The notes under the pieces: generated by a model | Database searches by the model: none | The model's input: only the letters and a program-made list of their open reading frames with translations | What the model was told of the DNA's origin: nothing | Shown: positions 61,919 to 64,000 of the stretch, in pieces | How the letters are laid out: each line of letters starts with the position of its first letter | How positions within the stretch are numbered: position 1 is the first letter of the stretch | Source: Rutpela maculata | Lineage: Eukaryota; Arthropoda; Insecta; Coleoptera; Cerambycidae | Length of the DNA: 64,000 nt | Direction of reading: 5' to 3' | NCBI GenBank assembly: GCA_936432065.2 | Contig: OW386285.2 | Span: 183,582,301-183,646,300 of the forward strand | Position numbers and translations under genes: made by a program

Positions 61919-63520
61919 CCTTTTTTTTTTTTATTCTGAGGGGAAACTCATCATGAGCACCTGCGCTTAGTGTCCATCGCGACAGGTAGTGCGGGACTTG
62001 AACCCGCTAAAACCCCCTCCCCTTTTTCTCAATCACAGGTATTCCTCCCGCCAACTCTGGCATTCGTCAGTTGGAATAAAGTTTGTCTTTGGTGTTCGAT
62101 TTAATATTTTCCGTGATCTGGGTAAATTCATTTACCCATGATGTTCACGATCATCCTTTTCCTTCGCTTCCATTACTTCGCGGATCCATTGGTGAGTTAA
62201 TTTCAAGTTATCTTCCTTATCTGTCATCTGTTGTGTCATGTTATCCGGTGTTAGCTGAAGCCCCAGTTTAATTTGTACATGCAATCTTTTCACTTCCCAT
62301 CTGGGACAGTAAAAGAGAGTCTGCTCCGCCGTATCAGGCTCCCGGCAGTAATTACAAGTGTCCTCGTTTCTTTTCCCGATTCTCTTGAGATAATTTCCGA
62401 AAGTCCTATGGTTCTTCAACGCCTGAGTTAGGAAATATTCAGTGGTTCTGTGCTTACATCGCACCCATTTGTCGATATTAGGAATCAACCGTTTCGTCCA
62501 CTGTGCCATGTCCCGCTCTTTTCTCCTCTGAAAAATATATTCACGTTCTGCTACAAGCAAATGTATGGGGGGCGTCCCAGATATTACTTGAGCAGCTACC
62601 GCCGATACTGTTTTGTATGCGCTAATAACCCTTAGCAGAGCTTTTCTTTGGGTGCTCACCAGCAATCTAGCGTACGTCTTTACCCGAAGTCCCCCTCCCC
62701 AGATAGTGGCCGCATACAGCATCACCGAGTGAACCACGCTGGACAGAAGTGCTCTCTTCCTGCTAGAAGGGCCGCCGATGTGTGGTATGATCCTATTCAG
62801 TGCCGTAACCCGATCGTTTGCGTTCTTGCAAGCATATTTAATATGTTCACCGAACGTTCCCTGCCAGTCTAGGACCACTCCAAGGTACCTGAGACTCCTC
62901 TTGGGTTCGATGTGTTGTCCTCTCATCTTCAAGTTTATTTGTAGAGCGACGTTTTTAGGACGTCCCTTTAGGAAGATCGCCTCAGTTTTTTCCGGTGCTA
63001 GATCCAGATTTTGGTGCCTCAGCCAAACATCTATTCGCCTTAGCCCCTAATTGCATCTGAACTCTAGAGTGGACAGGTCGCTGGCTGTTACCAGCACTGC
63101 TAGGTCGTCTGCGAACGCCACCGTCGTGGTGTTCTGGGGTAGGTCTATTCTAAGTACTCCATCATATAGGATGTTCCACAAAATTTGCCCCAGTACAGAA
63201 CCTTGTGGAACCCCTGCTGTTAGTGTTTTTTGTAGTTTGTCCATGCGTATCTTCCTGTCTTGAAAATAACTGCTTATTACATTTATTAGGTAGCCAGAGA
63301 TTTGCCTCATCTCCAGCTCCTCTATAATAATGCTCCAGGTCGCGGTATTAAACGCATTTCTGATGTCTAGTGTTACCATTACGCAATATTTTTCTACTGA
63401 GAGTCTTTTTGTCTGTAGCACTTTCTCCATCGCGAGAATGGTTGACCTATCCTTGCGGAAGCCAAATTGATTCTCCGACAGACCCAACCCGCCATCAATT
63501 TCAGCGACCAGCCTGTTTCT
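61919..63520 (-). mobile_element. R1-like non-LTR retrotransposon, 5'-truncated
   Basis: On the minus strand it runs from a truncation near 63520 to a poly(A) (seen as T run 61919-61933). The 3' UTR contains GCGGGTTCAAGTCCCGC, a tRNA T-arm-like/box B hairpin. Confidence 0.8.
62132..63487 (-). pseudogene. R1-like reverse transcriptase, one frameshift
   Basis: 63487-63047 reads ENQFGFRKDRSTILAM, VTLDIRNAFNTATW (motif A Asp), LTAGVPQGSVLGQILWN and VAFADDLAVLV (catalytic Asp pair). A small indel near 63047 shifts the frame. The rest, from before 62932 to 62132, gives the SLRYLGVVLDWQGTFGEHI thumb, YAATIWGGGL, and a C-terminal CNYCREPDTAEQTLFYCPRW zinc knuckle typical of the R1 group. The endonuclease domain is missing because of 5' truncation. 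Apart from the one frameshift it is well preserved. Whether it is R1 itself or a sister clade needs a tree. Confidence 0.85.
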
Positions 63521-64000
63521 TATTAGAATAGAATAGAATAGAATAGAATCACTTTATTGATCAATTTTACACACCTTAGTGTTCGATAAGTCAGTTACAA
63601 AATGTACATATAAAAAAAAACAACATAAATATAGTTATTAATCTAGTCCTAATATCGTCCAATATAAAACAACATAGACACCATATATTATGACATATCA
63701 GTAATTTTATAAATAATTAAAATCGGAAATATCATAGTAGGCACTGGCTAACAGGTGATTTTTTAATTTAGTTTTGAAATGTTTTAGAGGCAGTTCTTTC
63801 AGAGAATCTGGGAGAGAGTTGAACAGTGTTATTCCCAAATTATTTCTTTTAGTTAATTCCAGTCTTTGATTGGGTATTCGTATATCGTTCCTTGTACGAG
63901 TATTATAATCATGTGTATTATCATTTTTTGTGAAGTTAATAATGTGCTCCTTTATGTGTATCAAGTTACAGTAAATTATTGCCAACGGTAACGTTAGAAT
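63521..64000 (-). pseudogene. 3' end of another LINE, running off the window
   Basis: 63707-63985 on the minus strand reads HIKEHIINFTKNDNTHDYNTRTRNDIRIP, then NLGITLFNSLPDSLKELPLKHFKTKLKNHLL, the C-terminal block of CR1/jockey-like ORF2. Downstream (toward lower coordinates) is GATCAATAAAGTGATTCTA followed by a (TTCTA)n run (63524-63549), a simple-repeat 3' tail. The 5' part lies outside the window, so integrity of the whole element is unknown. Its tail touches the truncation point of the R1-like copy, suggesting one inserted next to the other. Confidence 0.75.

Overview
The window looks like a piece of an insect genome: it is AT-rich, with short insect-type introns, TATA/TCAGT core promoters, R1-like and other non-LTR retrotransposons, Tc1/mariner relatives, a 5S-rRNA-headed SINE and fold-back MITEs. 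I see no ordinary host protein-coding gene. Almost everything recognisable is mobile DNA, much of it nested. Family names come from motifs read by eye; no database search was possible, and the insect order cannot be named.

The centrepiece is a complete Polinton/Maverick (adintovirus-like) element at 13662-29111 (15.45 kb). It has 0.6-0.7 kb terminal inverted repeats beginning AGTAGTTAAG and a perfect 6-bp target duplication (TAAATC). From left to right it carries two small early-type genes (+, the second frameshifted); a minus-strand trio of packaging ATPase, DUF8207-like protein and chromodomain integrase; a plus-strand virion cluster of phospholipase A2-like protein, glycine-rich pVI-like protein, adenain-like protease, single-jelly-roll minor capsid protein, a 44-codon overlapping ORF, double-jelly-roll major capsid protein and a conserved 156-aa protein; a small spliced gene; an array of five long palindromes; and, on the minus strand, a 245-aa unknown and a 1.2-kaa protein-primed DNA polymerase B. 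Several core promoters with one TATA-to-initiator spacing can be read. The protease is in frame with the pVI-like gene behind one UGA-CUAG stop, the best-known readthrough context. The integrase inserts the element, PolB copies it, and the ATPase, protease and capsid proteins could package it.

The second large element is a young Ty3/Gypsy LTR retrotransposon on the minus strand at 31368-43117 (11.75 kb). Its two 2840-bp LTRs differ at only two visible positions, and its target duplication is GTAT. Gag (714 aa, two zinc knuckles) and Pol (protease, RT, RNase H, integrase) are intact and linked by a classic A-AAA-AAC minus-one frameshift site. There is no env.

The flanks are older repeats. At 1-13661 there are two mariner-like relics, a 2.6-kb composite repeat whose inverted copy lies at 52317-54930, and a 5'-truncated LINE. 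At 29118-31367 there are dispersed repeats and a tRNA-like sequence. At 43118-64000 there are diverged repeats, a 5S-headed SINE with a 14-bp target duplication, a fold-back element split by LINE insertions, a TA-flanked MITE, a perfect hairpin, a mariner-like element with long terminal repeats, and three LINE relics, one of them R1-like.
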